NCBI GenBank assembly: GCA_905234605.1
Contig: CAJOIE010000012.1
Location: forward strand, 1-47,394
Origin: an uncultured Bacteroidaceae bacterium
GTDB taxonomy: Bacteria > Bacteroidota > Bacteroidia > Bacteroidales > Bacteroidaceae
DNA: 47,394 nucleotides
Reading direction: 5' to 3'
The notes beneath the pieces were generated by a model, which saw only the letters and a program-made list of their open reading frames with translations, was not told the origin of the DNA and did not search any database. Shown in pieces: positions 32,731-41,056 of this stretch. The position numbers and the translations under genes were made by a program. How positions within the stretch are numbered: the stretch's first letter is position 1; each line of letters begins with the position of its first letter.

Positions 32731-33183
32731 TCAGTTGCGGCGCGTGGCTGAGTAGTTAATCTTCAGGGCCCACGACTTGCGGAGCACCTCCTTGATGTCG
32801 GTGATTATGCCCATCTGTGTGTGCTGGTCTATCTTCATCGACATCACCTGCGACGCTGGGTCGGGCATGGTGGTACGCTCCTGTGCCACGAAGTCCATCA
32901 CCTCACGAGGCTCGGCATAGCGGTCGTTGAGCTGGATACGTGTGCCGCTACCCATCTGGGCGCGCAGCTGGTCGGTGGGAGGACCTACGTAGATGAACGA
33001 TACGCACGACTTCTTCTCAAGCTTCTCCAGCTCCGTACCCGATGGCACGGTGAACTTGACCTTGAGTGTAACCTCGCGCATGGTGGTCACAATCATGAAG
33101 AAGAAGAGAATGGTGAATATCAGGTCGGGCAGAGATGAGGTGTTCATCTCCGGCATTTCACGTCCTTGTTTCTTGCGTGCCAT
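32731..33183 (-). CDS. ExbD/TolR-family protein (second copy)
   Basis: 150 residues. A short cytoplasmic N-terminus (MARKKQGREMPEMNTSSLPD) leads into one transmembrane helix (LIFTILFFFMIVTTM) that carries the conserved aspartate before it (LPD), needed for proton flow. The remainder is periplasmic. With ExbB it powers TonB-dependent import. It follows the other exbD after a single base gap, so the two are co-translated. The two differ in their periplasmic domains and may form a mixed dimer. Confidence 0.92.
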   Translation of the reverse strand: MARKKQGREMPEMNTSSLPDLIFTILFFFMIVTTMREVTLKVKFTVPSGTELEKLEKKSCVSFIYVGPPTDQLRAQMGSGTRIQLNDRYAEPREVMDFVAQERTTMPDPASQVMSMKIDQHTQMGIITDIKEVLRKSWALKINYSATRRN

Positions 33184-33184
33184 A

Positions 33185-33772
33185 TCAGTTTCCTCCGTAG
33201 TTTTTAGGTTCTGCCTCAGAAATCTTCTGGGGGTAGTAGGTGCGGATTGCTATCTGCTCGTCCTCCGAGCAGCGTGCGTAGGGATGGCCGAACTTGGCAA
33301 TGGCGAGGTCGTCGCGCAACTCATTGTAGGCAGCCACAAGCTCATTCTGTACCAGGAAGTAGACGTTATAGGGCGTGCCACGGTCGGTCTGTACAGAGAT
33401 GACATGCTTGTCGGTGACATAGCAGAGGCCGAGCAGGTCGATTTGCTTGGGATGGCGCTCCGGCAGCTTGGGCGAGTTGTTGCGGTTCTCTATGAACTCC
33501 TTGGCCCGTGCACGCAGTTGGTTGACATCGATGTAGTCGTGGTTGACCATGAGATTGCCAGCTGCATTGAGGCGCACGTTGAGCACGTTGCGCTCCTTGA
33601 CATCGATCTGTGCATCTTCCTGATTGGGCTCTGGCGGCTGCGGGAGACGGCGCGCAAGACCCATGTCCGTGTCCATTGACGTGGTCACGAGGAAGAAGAT
33701 GAGCAGGATGAATGATATGTCGGCAGTTGAGCTTGAGTTCAGTCCCGGCACTTTCTTTTTCTTTCTTGCCAT
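33185..33772 (-). CDS. ExbD/TolR-family protein (first copy)
   Basis: 195 residues. The N-terminus MARKKKKVPGLNSSSTADIS carries the conserved aspartate at the start of the single transmembrane helix (FILLIFFLVTTSM). The periplasmic part is longer than in the following copy and proline-rich near LARRLPQPPEPNQ. It lies in the cluster exbB, membrane protein, exbD, exbD on the minus strand. Confidence 0.92.
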   Translation of the reverse strand: MARKKKKVPGLNSSSTADISFILLIFFLVTTSMDTDMGLARRLPQPPEPNQEDAQIDVKERNVLNVRLNAAGNLMVNHDYIDVNQLRARAKEFIENRNNSPKLPERHPKQIDLLGLCYVTDKHVISVQTDRGTPYNVYFLVQNELVAAYNELRDDLAIAKFGHPYARCSEDEQIAIRTYYPQKISEAEPKNYGGN

Positions 33773-33887
33773 ATCTTGTCAGGATATTACTTTGCGTAGT
33801 GAGAAGTGTAGATGTGGGGGAAACGGCGAGGGGCACACCGCGGCACATGCCCGCGTGGACACATGCCGCAGTGCCTTCCCTGCAACA

Positions 33888-34385
33888 TTATTCCTTGGGT
33901 GTTGCGCTCTTGGTCAGCACTCCGCTCATGCTCACCACGACAGCCACGATGGCTATCACGGCAAGGATGTAGATGGCAATAATCCACATGTCGACCACGG
34001 TAACCATAGTGCCCGAAGTGGTGACGCCGGAGTTGGTGGTATAGGCTTCTTCGCCCATGCCGGTGAGTAGACCGATAACAAGAGCCACGATGACAGTGCC
34101 CCATGTGCAAAGGGTGACCTTACCGCTGGCTATGCCTGTGGGGTTAGGACCTGTGTTGCCCGAATTGATGGAGGCACCGCGCACGAGGCTCCAGATGGTG
34201 AGGCCTGCGGTGACGGCAAAGAGGAGGTACATCAATATAAGGACAAGGTCGGTGAGTGCAGGCGAGACATGCACACCGTCGAAGTTGAGGTTGTTGTAGT
34301 CGACCAGGAAGAACAGGCCGAAACACACAACGCTCAGTGCGATGGTGGCATACAGCGCGATGCTTGACAGCTTCTGTAGTTTCAT
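33888..34385 (-). CDS. Four-helix membrane protein in the ExbB/ExbD cluster
   Basis: 165 residues with four hydrophobic segments: ALYATIALSVVCFGLFFLV, LVLILMYLLFAVTAGLTIW, VIVALVIGLLTG and IIAIYILAVIAIVAVVVSMS. It sits between exbB and the exbD pair on the same strand, a placement suggesting a role with the proton channel. I cannot name its function. It is not an ExbB or ExbD homologue by its motifs. Confidence 0.8.
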   Translation of the reverse strand: MKLQKLSSIALYATIALSVVCFGLFFLVDYNNLNFDGVHVSPALTDLVLILMYLLFAVTAGLTIWSLVRGASINSGNTGPNPTGIASGKVTLCTWGTVIVALVIGLLTGMGEEAYTTNSGVTTSGTMVTVVDMWIIAIYILAVIAIVAVVVSMSGVLTKSATPKE

Positions 34386-34448
34386 GATAACGTTACGATG
34401 TAGGTGAAACGTTGGTTAAGTATTCTTGCTGAGCTACAAGAGCTGGGC

Positions 34449-35297
34449 TTACTTCTTGCACTTCGAGGAGCGCACACATGTGTCGAGCAGGCTCATGGCA
34501 GCCTCTTCCATGTTGGAGTTGAGAGCCTCGATGCGGGAGAGGATATAGTTGTAGAACACCTGCAGGATAAGTGCAACCACGATACCGAAGATGGTAGTGA
34601 TAAGAGCCACCTTCATACCGCCGGCCACGACGGTCGGGCTGATGTCGCCTGCACGCTCGATGTCATCGAAGGCCTGAACCATACCAATCACGGTGCCGAG
34701 GAAGCCGAGTGAAGGAGCCATTGCGATGAAGAGGGTTATCCAGGAGCAGTTCTCCTCGAGGTAAGCACCCTGCACTTCGGCCTCGATGTTGATGCTGCGC
34801 TCAATGGTGGCAATATCGTTCTGGTCGCTGCTGTTGAGGTTTTGCAGAGCCTTCTTTGAAATCTGTGCCACGGGACCGCGAGTGTTGGCGCAGAAGTCTA
34901 TGGCATCTTCAATCTTGCCAGCCTCAACCTTGCTGCGCAGAGTCTCGAGGAACTTGCGTGTGTTGACCTGTGCGAGGGTCAGGTAGATGACACGCTCAAT
35001 GCAGAAAGCAAGGCCGAGCACGAGAGCTATGGCCACGAGGCTCATGAAGCCGGCGTCGCCCTCGATGAACTTGGTCTTGAGGGTCTTGTGCAGCCCTTCC
35101 TCTTCCTCAACGGGAACAACAGCTTCCTCAACGGCAGGTGCCTCTTCAGCCACGCTGTCAACGGCAGCTTCCACGCTGTCTGCCACCTGCTCAGTGGCCT
35201 GTGCCTCGTCGGCTACTTCGTCCTGTGCCATCACAGCAGGCGTCATGCCGAAAGTGAAGGCTGTCATCATTGCAACGATTGCAAAATACTTTTTCAT
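34449..35297 (-). CDS. exbB: MotA/TolQ/ExbB proton-channel protein with exported acidic N-terminus
   Basis: 282 residues. Unlike E. coli ExbB, it begins with a signal peptide (MKKYFAIVAMMTAF to VMAQ) and about 45 residues rich in Glu and Ala (residues about 25-68). Then come three transmembrane helices: LVAIALVLGLAFCIERVIY, ITLFIAMAPSLGFLGTVIG and KVALITTIFGIVVALILQV. APSLGFLGTVIGMVQAF is the ExbB/TolQ signature. It forms the channel that, with ExbD, energises TonB. A TAnnTTTG element lies upstream. It is first in the cluster. Confidence 0.93.
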   Translation of the reverse strand: MKKYFAIVAMMTAFTFGMTPAVMAQDEVADEAQATEQVADSVEAAVDSVAEEAPAVEEAVVPVEEEEGLHKTLKTKFIEGDAGFMSLVAIALVLGLAFCIERVIYLTLAQVNTRKFLETLRSKVEAGKIEDAIDFCANTRGPVAQISKKALQNLNSSDQNDIATIERSINIEAEVQGAYLEENCSWITLFIAMAPSLGFLGTVIGMVQAFDDIERAGDISPTVVAGGMKVALITTIFGIVVALILQVFYNYILSRIEALNSNMEEAAMSLLDTCVRSSKCKK

Positions 35298-35364
35298 TGT
35301 TTGTTTAGTTAGATGATGAATGAATATTTAGTTTCGTCCTTGGCTGAGAGTGCATAAAACGCTA

Positions 35365-35372
35365 CAAAAATA
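35365..35372 (-). promoter_or_regulatory. TAnnTTTG element of exbB
   Basis: TATTTTTG on the minus strand, 67 bases before the ATG at 35297. Confidence 0.55.
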
Positions 35373-35461
35373 TTCTTTTTCTCTCACACCCTAAGCTTTT
35401 GCTATAAAAATCTTCATCAGCTTGGGCGTTTTTGGGGCGGACATTGTGCATGCGGTGTATC

Positions 35462-36292
35462 TCAACGCACCCTTGCAAAGGTTTGCAGGGCATTGGCAGT
35501 GGTCAGGGCGGCCACCTTTTCTGTGGTTGTGCCGTATATCTTGGCCAATGCTTCCACAACATGCACGGCGTAGGCACTCTCGTTGCGCCGGCCACGATGT
35601 GGCACAGGAGCGAGGTATGGCGAGTCTGTCTCGACCACGATGCGTGTCAGTGGCACCGCCTCGCGCAGCACATCGGGCAGTGCGCTGCGCCTGAAGGTTA
35701 CGATGCCGCCTATGCCCAGCATGAAGTCGTCGCAGGCAAGCAGCTCTCTGGCTTCGTCTGCCGTTCCGCCGAAGCAGTGGAACACGCCCCTCAGCCGTGG
35801 GGCACATGCATTGGCAGCTCCATCGCGTGGCTCTGCGGGACATTCCCTCAGTGCCGACTTTATGACACTGAGCATCTCGCGGTGTGCCGAGCGGGTGTGT
35901 ATCATCAGCGGAAGGTCGTAGCGCAGCCCCCATTCCACCTGTGTGGCAAATGCCTCGGCCTGTTCACGGGCAAACGTTGTGTCCCAGTAGTAGTCGAGTC
36001 CTACCTCGCCAATACCTATATATGGATGTGCTGGCTGCCGCAGCTGTTGCTCCATGGTTTGAAGCACGTCGCGCCAGTCGGCCCGCACGTCCTCGGGATG
36101 TAGTCCTATCATGGGATACAGCCGTCCTGGATAGCGTGCCGCAAGCCGAAGCATCGGGGCTATGGTGTCTGCATTGATATTGGGCAGGAATATCTTCTCC
36201 ACCCCAGCTTCGGCAGCTCTTGCCACTACATCGTCGGCATCGGTGGCAAACTCCTCGCCATAGATGTGGCTGTGCGTGTCTATTATTGTCAT
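35462..36292 (-). CDS. tatD: TatD-family metal-dependent DNase
   Basis: 276 residues. The metal-binding motifs are IIDTHSHIY near the start, GEVGLDYYW in the middle and VETDSPYLAPVPHRG toward the end. TatD enzymes are 3'-5' exonucleases implicated in DNA quality control. The start overlaps the polyprenyl synthase stop as ATGA, so the two are coupled. Confidence 0.95.
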   Translation of the reverse strand: MTIIDTHSHIYGEEFATDADDVVARAAEAGVEKIFLPNINADTIAPMLRLAARYPGRLYPMIGLHPEDVRADWRDVLQTMEQQLRQPAHPYIGIGEVGLDYYWDTTFAREQAEAFATQVEWGLRYDLPLMIHTRSAHREMLSVIKSALRECPAEPRDGAANACAPRLRGVFHCFGGTADEARELLACDDFMLGIGGIVTFRRSALPDVLREAVPLTRIVVETDSPYLAPVPHRGRRNESAYAVHVVEALAKIYGTTTEKVAALTTANALQTFARVR

Positions 36293-37263
36293 GAGCGGCG
36301 TTGCAGCAATGCGCAGGCAAGCTCCTTGAGTGGTGCCTTGCGCTCGTCGGGCAAGCTCACGGCATCCAGTGCGGCGACGGCCTTGTCGAAGTATGCGTTT
36401 ATGCGCTTCGCTGCCAGTTCCCTGATGCCGAGCATATCATATATATGTGTCACGGCGGCAATCTTCTCCTCCGCGACGTAGTCGGTGGCGGCCAGCCATT
36501 GTCCGAGCACTTGTTGCTGTGCCTTGTCGGCTCTGGCGAGGGCGTTTATCAGCATGAATGTCTTCTTGTTGCAGAGTATGTCGCCGCCTATTTTCTTGCC
36601 GAAGGTGGCATAGTCACCGTACACGTCGAGCAGGTCGTCCTGCAGCTGGAATGCCAGTCCGAGGCAGATGCCGAAGTCGTACAGTGCCTCGGTGTCGGCT
36701 GCCGTGGCGCCGGCCTGTACGGCACCTATCTTCAGTGCAGCAGCCAGCAGCACGGAGGTCTTGAGGCGTATCATCTCTATGTATTCCTCCTCGGCCACGT
36801 CCATACGTGTCTCGAAGTCCATGTCCATCTGCTGCCCTTCGTCGATTTCCACCGCGGTTGCCGAGAATATGTCCATCACCTGCCGCAGGTGTGCATCGTC
36901 GGCTTGCTGCATCATGCGGAAGGCCATCACGAGCATGTTGTCGCCCGCGAGTATGGCGGTGTTGTCGCCCCATAGCTTATGCACAGTGGGTTTGCCACGC
37001 CGCACGTCGGCACGGTCCATGACATCGTCGTGCAGGAGCGTGAAGTTGTGGAAGGTCTCTATGCCGAGTGCCGTCGGCATCACGCGCTCCGTGTCGTCGC
37101 GATACATGTTGTATGCCATGAGCAGCAGCGTTGGGCGCAGGCGCTTGCCGCCGAGGGAGAGGGCGTAGCGTATGGGTGCGTAGAGGCGGTCTGGCTGCCG
37201 GTTGAGGTCGAGCGCGGCCATGGCTGTGTTCACGTGTTCGAGTAGTTGGTTGAAGGAGAGCAT
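36289..37263 (-). CDS. Polyprenyl diphosphate synthase
   Basis: 324 residues with both aspartate-rich motifs: LLHDDVMD (FARM) and LQLQDDLLDVYGD (SARM). The GGKRLRP substrate motif is at the N-terminal third. It condenses isopentenyl diphosphate units. The short- or medium-chain product cannot be told from sequence alone by eye. Its stop overlaps the tatD start by four bases. Confidence 0.93.
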   Translation of the reverse strand: MLSFNQLLEHVNTAMAALDLNRQPDRLYAPIRYALSLGGKRLRPTLLLMAYNMYRDDTERVMPTALGIETFHNFTLLHDDVMDRADVRRGKPTVHKLWGDNTAILAGDNMLVMAFRMMQQADDAHLRQVMDIFSATAVEIDEGQQMDMDFETRMDVAEEEYIEMIRLKTSVLLAAALKIGAVQAGATAADTEALYDFGICLGLAFQLQDDLLDVYGDYATFGKKIGGDILCNKKTFMLINALARADKAQQQVLGQWLAATDYVAEEKIAAVTHIYDMLGIRELAAKRINAYFDKAVAALDAVSLPDERKAPLKELACALLQRRS

Positions 37264-37318
37264 GCCTATGCTTATTTATGAGTGGTGATTGTTGCTGTGT
37301 GAGCCGTTCCACAACACA

Positions 37319-37352
37319 CAGAGGCTGCACGTGTGGTATCATGCAGCCTCTG
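37319..37352 (-). terminator. 11-bp hairpin after tonB
   Basis: CAGAGGCTGCA (37319-37329) and TGCAGCCTCTG (37342-37352) pair perfectly around 12 bases, between the tonB stop (37400) and the polyprenyl synthase start (37263), both minus strand. The U-tract is weak. Confidence 0.55.
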
Positions 37353-37399
37353 CCGTTATCGCTTGTGGATAATGTTTCTGCCAGTGTCGGCAGCCGTTC

Positions 37400-38113
37400 T
37401 TACTTGAGGCGGAACACCACGGGCAGCATGAAGCGGCAACGCACGGGGCGGTTGTTCTGGCGTCCGGGTTTCCAGCGTGGCATGAGTTTCACCACACGCT
37501 CGGCCTCGGCAGCCAGCGATGGGTCTGGTGCGCGCATTGCCTTGACGTCGACAATGGAGCCGTCGGTGTTGACCACGAAGGCCACCGACACACGTCCCTG
37601 TATGTTGTTGTCAACGGCTATGCTGGGGTACTTCATGTTTTTGTTGATGAACTCATAGCATGCCTGCTCGCCGCCGGGGAACTCGGGGTTCACCTCCACG
37701 GACTCGAAGATGGTGTCGTCGTCGCCTTCCTCACGCACAGGGCCTGTGGGGCCTGGAGCCACTGCCGTGGGGGCACCGTCTCCCGTCACTGTCGAGATGG
37801 CTTGGTTCACCTCCTCCGATGTCTGCACCTCTTCCTCGGCCAGCTCGGTCTCATCGTCCACGATGTTGAGTATCTCGGCCACCTTTGGTGCGGCTGCAGG
37901 GGGTGGCGCCACCTGCTCTTTCTGCGTGGTGATGGGAATCATATCCTCCTCAAAAGCACTCTCATAGATGGGCTCGAACTCCTGGATCTTGATTTCACGT
38001 GTGGTGTACTCGAAGGCTACGAACATGATGGCGAGCACCAGCACATAGCCCAGCAGGAGGCTGGTGCCGCGCTGACCGCGCAACTCGTCTGTCAGTGATT
38101 TAGGCTGTTCCAT
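37400..38113 (-). CDS. tonB: TonB energy transducer
   Basis: 237 residues. One N-terminal helix (GTSLLLGYVLVLAIMFVAF) anchors it in the inner membrane. A periplasmic linker rich in Pro, Glu and Val follows (VAPPPAAAPKVAE). The C-terminal TonB domain spans about 145-237 (NPEFPGGEQACYEFINKNMK, GRVSVAFVVNTDGSIVDVK, RWKPGRQNNRPVRCRFMLPV). It couples ExbB/ExbD proton flow to outer-membrane receptors. A TAnnTTTG element lies 65 bases upstream, and porQ is divergent. Confidence 0.95.
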   Translation of the reverse strand: MEQPKSLTDELRGQRGTSLLLGYVLVLAIMFVAFEYTTREIKIQEFEPIYESAFEEDMIPITTQKEQVAPPPAAAPKVAEILNIVDDETELAEEEVQTSEEVNQAISTVTGDGAPTAVAPGPTGPVREEGDDDTIFESVEVNPEFPGGEQACYEFINKNMKYPSIAVDNNIQGRVSVAFVVNTDGSIVDVKAMRAPDPSLAAEAERVVKLMPRWKPGRQNNRPVRCRFMLPVVFRLK

Positions 38114-38178
38114 TTTATATGTATAGGTTCTTTGTTCTGGCGATGCATTTTGCTCATTCTCGCAAGGTCTGAGCGGGA

Positions 38179-38186
38179 CAAAAGTA
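38179..38186 (-). promoter_or_regulatory. TAnnTTTG element of tonB
   Basis: TACTTTTG on the minus strand, in the 167-base divergent region shared with porQ. Confidence 0.55.
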
Positions 38187-38258
38187 GGATATTTTTTTCA
38201 GCCGCCATCTGCTTTAGGTTTTTTTTTACCTGTCACAGCCCTTTTTACTGGATATGCT

Positions 38259-38266
38259 TAACTTTG
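38259..38266 (+). promoter_or_regulatory. TAnnTTTG element of porQ
   Basis: TAACTTTG, 14 bases before the ATG at 38281. An upstream ATG at 38254 would lie within the promoter, so the later start was chosen. Confidence 0.55.
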
Positions 38267-38280
38267 CACATGATATAGCT

Positions 38281-39270
38281 ATGCGCCTGCCCTGCCCCGA
38301 CATATTCTGCTTGCTCCTTGCGTGTGCCTGCGCCACTACGGTGCTGGCCCAGGAAGGCAGCACGTCGGTCTACGACTTCCTTCGCCTGCCCACGTCGGCC
38401 CATGCCTCGGCCTTGGGCGGTGCCGGCATTGCGCTGCCCGACGACGATGCGTCGCTCTTCCTTCAGAACCCGTCGCTGCTCTCCAACGTCAGCGACAGGT
38501 CGCTCGCCGTGTCCTACATGAGCTACATGCAGGGGTGCCACGCAGGCTCTGCCGCCTGGGCACAGGCTGCCGGTGCTCGCGGCACGTGGGGTGTCGGCGT
38601 GCACTACGTGGGCTATGGCAGCATGGCAGAGACGTTTGCCGACGGCAGCGTGACTGGCACGTTTTCGGCAGCCGACATGGCCGTTGCCGGCAGCTATGCC
38701 TACACGCTCTCCGAGCATGTTGCCGGCGGCGTCACGGGCAAGGTGCTCTATTCGCACTACGGTGCCTACTCCTCGGTGGCCCTCGCCGTGGACCTCGGCC
38801 TCAACTACTACGACCCTGAGCGCGAGCTCTCTGTCTCGCTCGTAGCTGCAAACATAGGCGGCCAGGTCAAGACCTTTGCCGACAGCCACGAGGCACTGCC
38901 CTTCGACCTGCGAGCAGGTTTCACCAAGCGCCTCGAGGGAGCCCCGTTCCGTTTCTCCGTGACTATGACCGACCTCACGCGTTGGCGTGCCGCCGACTTC
39001 TACTCGCCCGAGGGCAAGATGCACGCAGGGCGCCTGCTCACCAACCATATCGTGCTCGGTGCCGACGTGCTGTTCTCCGACAGCTTCCACGCCTCTGTGG
39101 GCTACAACCTGCGGCGTGCCTACGAGTTGCAGGCTGCCGGTGCGGCCCACGGCGCAGGCTTGACCATCGGTGCCGGCCTGAGCCTCAAGCGCTTCCAGGT
39201 GAGCGTGGCCTATGCCAAGTACCACGTGTCGGCATCAAGCCTGATGCTCACCGTACAGGTGTCACTCTGA
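38281..39270 (+). CDS. porQ: Type IX secretion system protein PorQ
   Basis: 329 residues from the ATG at 38281, with a signal peptide ending TVLAQ. The PorQ opening [20 protein letters not shown] follows directly. The rest is an outer-membrane beta barrel (alternating pattern, many Gly/Tyr/Ala turns) ending in LMLTVQVSL. In the T9SS, PorQ is part of the outer-membrane attachment machinery with PorU, PorV and PorZ. cmk begins 37 bases later on the same strand, so the two may be co-transcribed. Confidence 0.9.
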   Translation: MRLPCPDIFCLLLACACATTVLAQEGSTSVYDFLRLPTSAHASALGGAGIALPDDDASLFLQNPSLLSNVSDRSLAVSYMSYMQGCHAGSAAWAQAAGARGTWGVGVHYVGYGSMAETFADGSVTGTFSAADMAVAGSYAYTLSEHVAGGVTGKVLYSHYGAYSSVALAVDLGLNYYDPERELSVSLVAANIGGQVKTFADSHEALPFDLRAGFTKRLEGAPFRFSVTMTDLTRWRAADFYSPEGKMHAGRLLTNHIVLGADVLFSDSFHASVGYNLRRAYELQAAGAAHGAGLTIGAGLSLKRFQVSVAYAKYHVSASSLMLTVQVSL

Positions 39271-39307
39271 ACCCACACACCGCCACATCCACAATCCACC
39301 ATTCGCA

Positions 39308-40000
39308 ATGAAACGCATCACCATCGCCATCGACGGCCACTCGTCGTGCGGCAAGAGCACCATGGCCAAGGATCTGGCCCGCACCATAGGCTACATCTAC
39401 ATCGACAGTGGTGCCATGTACCGCTGCTGCACCCTCTACGCCCTCCGGCACGGCCTCATAGATGCCCATGGACGCATCAATGAGACGGAGCTGGAGCGAC
39501 GCATAAACACCCTGCAGGTAGGCTTTGCCTACGATGCAGGGAGAAACATTTCTCTCTGCACCCTCAACGGCGACACCGTGGAGGGTCTCATCCGCACCAT
39601 GGAAGTGTCGGCCCACGTGAGCCCCATCGCCGCCCTGCCCTTCGTGCGCCGCGCCATGACAGCACAGCAGCAGGCCATGGGCCGTGAGGGCGGCATCGTC
39701 ATGGACGGCCGCGACATCGGCACCGCCGTGTTCCCCAACGCCGAGCTCAAGGTGTTTGTCACCGCGTCCGACGAGATACGCGCCCAACGCCGCTACGACG
39801 AGCTGCGCGCCAAGGGCGAGGAGTGCGACTTCGACAGCGTGCTGGCCAACCTGCGCGAGCGCGACCGCATAGACTCCACACGTGCCGTAGCACCACTGCG
39901 CCGAGCCGACGATGCCCTCATCCTCGACAACTCGCACCTCACCATCGAGGAGCAGAAGCAGTGGCTGCTCGACCGCTATGCAGAACGGATAGCCGACTGA
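39308..40000 (+). CDS. cmk: Cytidylate kinase
   Basis: 230 residues. Walker A is [15 protein letters not shown] near the start. DSGAMYRC and [26 protein letters not shown] are the CMP-kinase signatures. It phosphorylates CMP and dCMP. ispH begins four bases after the stop, a tight operon also common in Bacteroidales. Confidence 0.96.
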   Translation: MKRITIAIDGHSSCGKSTMAKDLARTIGYIYIDSGAMYRCCTLYALRHGLIDAHGRINETELERRINTLQVGFAYDAGRNISLCTLNGDTVEGLIRTMEVSAHVSPIAALPFVRRAMTAQQQAMGREGGIVMDGRDIGTAVFPNAELKVFVTASDEIRAQRRYDELRAKGEECDFDSVLANLRERDRIDSTRAVAPLRRADDALILDNSHLTIEEQKQWLLDRYAERIAD

Positions 40001-40004
40001 AGCC

Positions 40005-40889
40005 ATGACCATCGAGATCGACACGGGCTCAGGCTTCTGCTTCGGCGTGACACGCGCCATCAGCAAGGCCGAAGAGGAGCTCCAGCACGGGCAGCCGCTC
40101 TACTGCCTGGGCGACATCGTGCACAACGGGCGCGAGGTGGAACGCCTCGGCAGCCTCGGCCTCGTCACCATCGGGCACGACGAGTTCGCCTCGCTCCACG
40201 GCGCGAATGTACTGCTGCGTGCCCATGGCGAGCCGCCATCCACCTACCGCCGTGCCAAGGACAACCATATCAACATCATCGATGCCACATGCCCCGTGGT
40301 GCTCCACCTCCAGGAGCGCATCAAGCGCGACTATGACGCCGACAAGCACCACACCAAGCAGATTGTAATCTTCGGCAAGCCCGGTCACGCCGAGGTGCTC
40401 GGCCTCGTGGGACAGACCGACGGCACGGCCATCGTCATCGAGCGACCGGAGGATGTGACGCGCCTCGACTTCAGCCGCGACATAAGCCTCTACAGCCAGA
40501 CCACGAAGTCGCTCGAGGGCTTCCGCCAGATTGTCAACTACATTGGCGAGCACATAGCACCCACCGCGTCGTTCACCTACGCCGACACCATCTGCCGGCA
40601 GGTGGCCAACCGCATGCCTCACATTCGCTCCTTTGCCTCACGCCACGACGTGGTGCTCTTCGTGTGCGGACACAAGAGTTCCAACGGGCGCGTGCTCTTC
40701 AACGAGTGCCGCGCGGCCAACGGGCATTCCTACATGATCGACAGCCCCGACGAGATACAGCCATCGTTCCTGCTCGGCCACCGTGCCACCGACGACTTCT
40801 CCATAGGCATCTGCGGAGCCACCTCCACGCCCAAATGGCTCATGGAGCAGTGCAAGGTGCGCCTCGAGCAGCTCCTGCCGCAGCAGTAG
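40005..40889 (+). CDS. ispH: 4-hydroxy-3-methylbut-2-enyl diphosphate reductase
   Basis: 294 residues. The three iron-sulfur ligands are C12 (SGFCFGV), C96 (IDATCPVV) and C197 (ADTICRQ), the same positions as in E. coli IspH. It makes IPP and DMAPP in the last step of the non-mevalonate isoprenoid pathway. The products feed the polyprenyl synthase encoded a few kilobases upstream. A 12-bp terminator hairpin follows the stop. Confidence 0.97.
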   Translation: MTIEIDTGSGFCFGVTRAISKAEEELQHGQPLYCLGDIVHNGREVERLGSLGLVTIGHDEFASLHGANVLLRAHGEPPSTYRRAKDNHINIIDATCPVVLHLQERIKRDYDADKHHTKQIVIFGKPGHAEVLGLVGQTDGTAIVIERPEDVTRLDFSRDISLYSQTTKSLEGFRQIVNYIGEHIAPTASFTYADTICRQVANRMPHIRSFASRHDVVLFVCGHKSSNGRVLFNECRAANGHSYMIDSPDEIQPSFLLGHRATDDFSIGICGATSTPKWLMEQCKVRLEQLLPQQ

Positions 40890-40957
40890 CAGCGAGGCAT
40901 GGTGACCTGTGCCCGCACGCACGGGGCAAAAATAGTGCATTCTGCGAGGCAAACAGG

Positions 40958-41000
40958 TGCGAGGATGTGCCGCCACCGCACGGTGTGACACATCCTCGCA
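40958..41000. terminator. 12-bp bidirectional hairpin between ispH and DUF349
   Basis: TGCGAGGATGTG (40958-40969) and CACATCCTCGCA (40989-41000) pair perfectly around 19 bases. TTTGCATTC follows on the plus strand. It lies between convergent genes. Confidence 0.65.
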
Positions 41001-41056
41001 TTTGCATTCAATCAGCCAGCCGGAAACACCGTATGCTTCCGCTGCCTGCAAGGCAC

